From: Proteiniphilum sp. UBA5267
GTDB taxonomy: Bacteria; Bacteroidota; Bacteroidia; Bacteroidales; Dysgonomonadaceae
DNA length: 8,235 nucleotides
NCBI GenBank assembly: GCA_002411515.1
Contig: DHTF01000078.1
Coordinates: forward strand, 4,822 to 13,056
Direction: 5' to 3'
Under the pieces are notes generated by a model. That model had not been told where the DNA came from and did not search any database. It saw only the letters and a program-made list of their open reading frames with translations. Positions 7,478-8,235 of this stretch are shown in pieces. Position 1 is the first letter of the stretch, and every line of letters starts with the position of its first letter. A program made the translations under genes and the position numbers.

Positions 7478-7496
7478 AAGCAGGAATGCTTTTTTT
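7478..7496 (+). terminator. Weak second terminator-like hairpin after pnp
   Basis: AAGCA (7478-7482) pairs with TGCTT (7487-7491) around a GGAA loop, and the T tract runs from 7490 to 7496. The stem is only 5 bp, so activity is doubtful. The 10-mer AGCAGGAATG here is identical to the left arm of the terminator at 5070, which suggests either chance or a decayed copy lacking the right arm. Confidence 0.25.
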
Positions 7497-7552
7497 GAAA
7501 CTGTCAAATGTAGAATGATTCTAATTACAGATATCCGTAGTTTTCAACCCAT

Positions 7553-7568
7553 TATTTTTGTAATTTTG
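7553..7568 (+). promoter_or_regulatory. Two abutting -7 promoter elements before iorA
   Basis: TATTTTTG (7553-7560) and TAATTTTG (7561-7568) both fit the Bacteroidota -7 consensus TAnnTTTG and lie back to back. Transcription from the second would start near 7575, giving a leader of about 68 bases that opens with the inverted repeat at 7581-7630. No convincing TTTG -33 element is seen; TTTT at 7541-7544 is the nearest candidate. Only one of the two may be used. Confidence 0.5.
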
Positions 7569-7580
7569 CAACCTGAAAGA

Positions 7581-7630
7581 CCGTTTTTGCAATAAAACGA
7601 AACAACAACCAGCAATATCTGCAAAAACGG
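7581..7630 (+). promoter_or_regulatory. Leader inverted repeat upstream of iorA
   Basis: CCGTTTTTGCA (7581-7591) and TGCAAAAACGG (7620-7630) are perfect 11-bp inverted copies separated by 28 A-rich bases. The right arm ends 12 bases before the iorA start codon and is followed by no T tract, so it is not a terminator. In RNA it would form a stem at the very 5' end of the predicted transcript; in DNA the two half-sites could bind a dimeric regulator. The structure is directly visible; its function is inferred. Confidence 0.5.
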
Positions 7631-7642
7631 ATTATCCGGAAT

Positions 7643-8235
7643 ATGAACAAACAATTGCTATTGGGTGCCGAAGCCATTGCCCAGGCGGCACTGGATGCGG
7701 GTATATCTGGCGTGTATGCCTATCCCGGCACACCTTCGACCGAAATAACCGAATACGTACAAAAATCGCCACAGGCAAAAGAGCCATTCGTCCGCTCTGC
7801 CTGGGCAACGAATGAAAAAACGGCTTATGAAGCTGCCCTGGGCATGTCGTACGCCGGCAAGCGAAGCCTCGTTTGTATGAAGCACGTGGGGCTAAACGTG
7901 GCCGCCGATGCTTTCATGAACTCATCAGTTACCGGCATTCATGGCGGGCTGGTAATTGTTGTAGCAGACGATCCTTCCATGCATTCTTCACAGAATGAGC
8001 AGGATAGCCGCGTATATGGTAAATTTGCCATGATCCCCGTACTGGAACCGGCAAACCAGCAGGAGACTTACAACATGACGCGGCATGCTTTCGATCTGTC
8101 GGAACAGACAGCGCTGCCCGTGCTGCTACGCATACCTACCCGGCTGTCTCATTCCAGAGCGGTGGTTACAAGGAAAGAAACACGCCCCCAAAATAATCTG
8201 GCTCCCTCGGAGGAAAAAGGAAAATGGATCCTGCT
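7643..8235 (+). CDS. iorA: Indolepyruvate:ferredoxin oxidoreductase alpha subunit, 5' part
   Basis: The first 197 codons of a gene that runs off the window with no stop. IorA, with the smaller IorB, oxidatively decarboxylates aryl-2-oxoacids such as indolepyruvate and phenylpyruvate to acyl-CoA, reducing ferredoxin, during anaerobic amino-acid fermentation; the reverse carboxylation is also known. The visible part is the thiamine-diphosphate pyrimidine-binding domain of the pyruvate:ferredoxin oxidoreductase superfamily: LLLGAEAIAQAAL (5-17), YPGTPSTE (27-34), TNEKTAYEAALG (56-67), MKHVGLNVAADAFM (79-92), and the very characteristic VVADDPSMHSSQNEQDSR (108-125). Glu58 is a likely cofactor-activating residue, by inference. 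The pyrophosphate-binding domain and C-terminal ferredoxin-type cysteines (normally about 530-600 residues in total) lie beyond the window, and iorB would be expected downstream. The ATG at 7643 gives the standard short N-terminus. No good Shine-Dalgarno sequence is present. Putative promoter elements and a leader hairpin precede it. Confidence 0.93.
   Translation, partial: MNKQLLLGAEAIAQAALDAGISGVYAYPGTPSTEITEYVQKSPQAKEPFVRSAWATNEKTAYEAALGMSYAGKRSLVCMKHVGLNVAADAFMNSSVTGIHGGLVIVVADDPSMHSSQNEQDSRVYGKFAMIPVLEPANQQETYNMTRHAFDLSEQTALPVLLRIPTRLSHSRAVVTRKETRPQNNLAPSEEKGKWIL

Overview
The window looks like chromosome from an anaerobic member of the Bacteroidales (Bacteroidota), possibly near the Dysgonomonadaceae, Porphyromonadaceae or Tannerellaceae. 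Several things support this. The genes lack clear Shine-Dalgarno sequences. TAnnTTTG-type -7 promoter elements lie before two of the genes. There is a Bacteroidota-specific HU-related protein, and a lipoprotein whose cysteine is followed by a lysine plus acidic surface-export signal. The partial last gene encodes an anaerobic ferredoxin-linked 2-oxoacid oxidoreductase. The genus is an inference. All genes are on the plus strand.

Region by region: (1) 1-183 is the 3' end of an HU-related (HU-HIG) DNA-binding protein. (2) 252-887 is an unrecognised protein of about 211 residues with a probable beta-rich core and a charged, lysine-rich tail. (3) 927-3752 is a large surface lipoprotein with an alanine-rich helical or coiled-coil N-terminal part and a long Thr/Ala/Asn-rich beta-type remainder; an S-layer-like or major surface protein is the best guess. 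It ends at a strong terminator (3771-3803). (4) 3882-4976 (or from 3843) is an OmpA-family porin with a beta barrel, a Pro-Ala linker and a peptidoglycan-binding domain, followed by a structured 3' UTR and a terminator (5070-5103). (5) 5218-7392 is pnp, encoding polynucleotide phosphorylase, with its own promoter element and terminator (7418-7450). (6) 7643 to the end is the start of iorA, encoding the indolepyruvate:ferredoxin oxidoreductase alpha subunit. It is preceded by two abutting -7-like elements and a perfect 11-bp inverted repeat in the presumed leader.

The window reads as four or five separate transcription units rather than one system. The surface lipoprotein and the OmpA protein are both envelope proteins and may be functionally paired. 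The HU-related protein and the unknown gene may be co-transcribed. pnp (RNA turnover) and iorA (amino-acid fermentation) are housekeeping or catabolic genes. I see no RNA genes, CRISPR arrays, insertion sequences or phage genes. The least explained items are the 252-887 protein, the large lipoprotein and the iorA leader hairpin. I did not find convincing evidence of a new multi-gene system.
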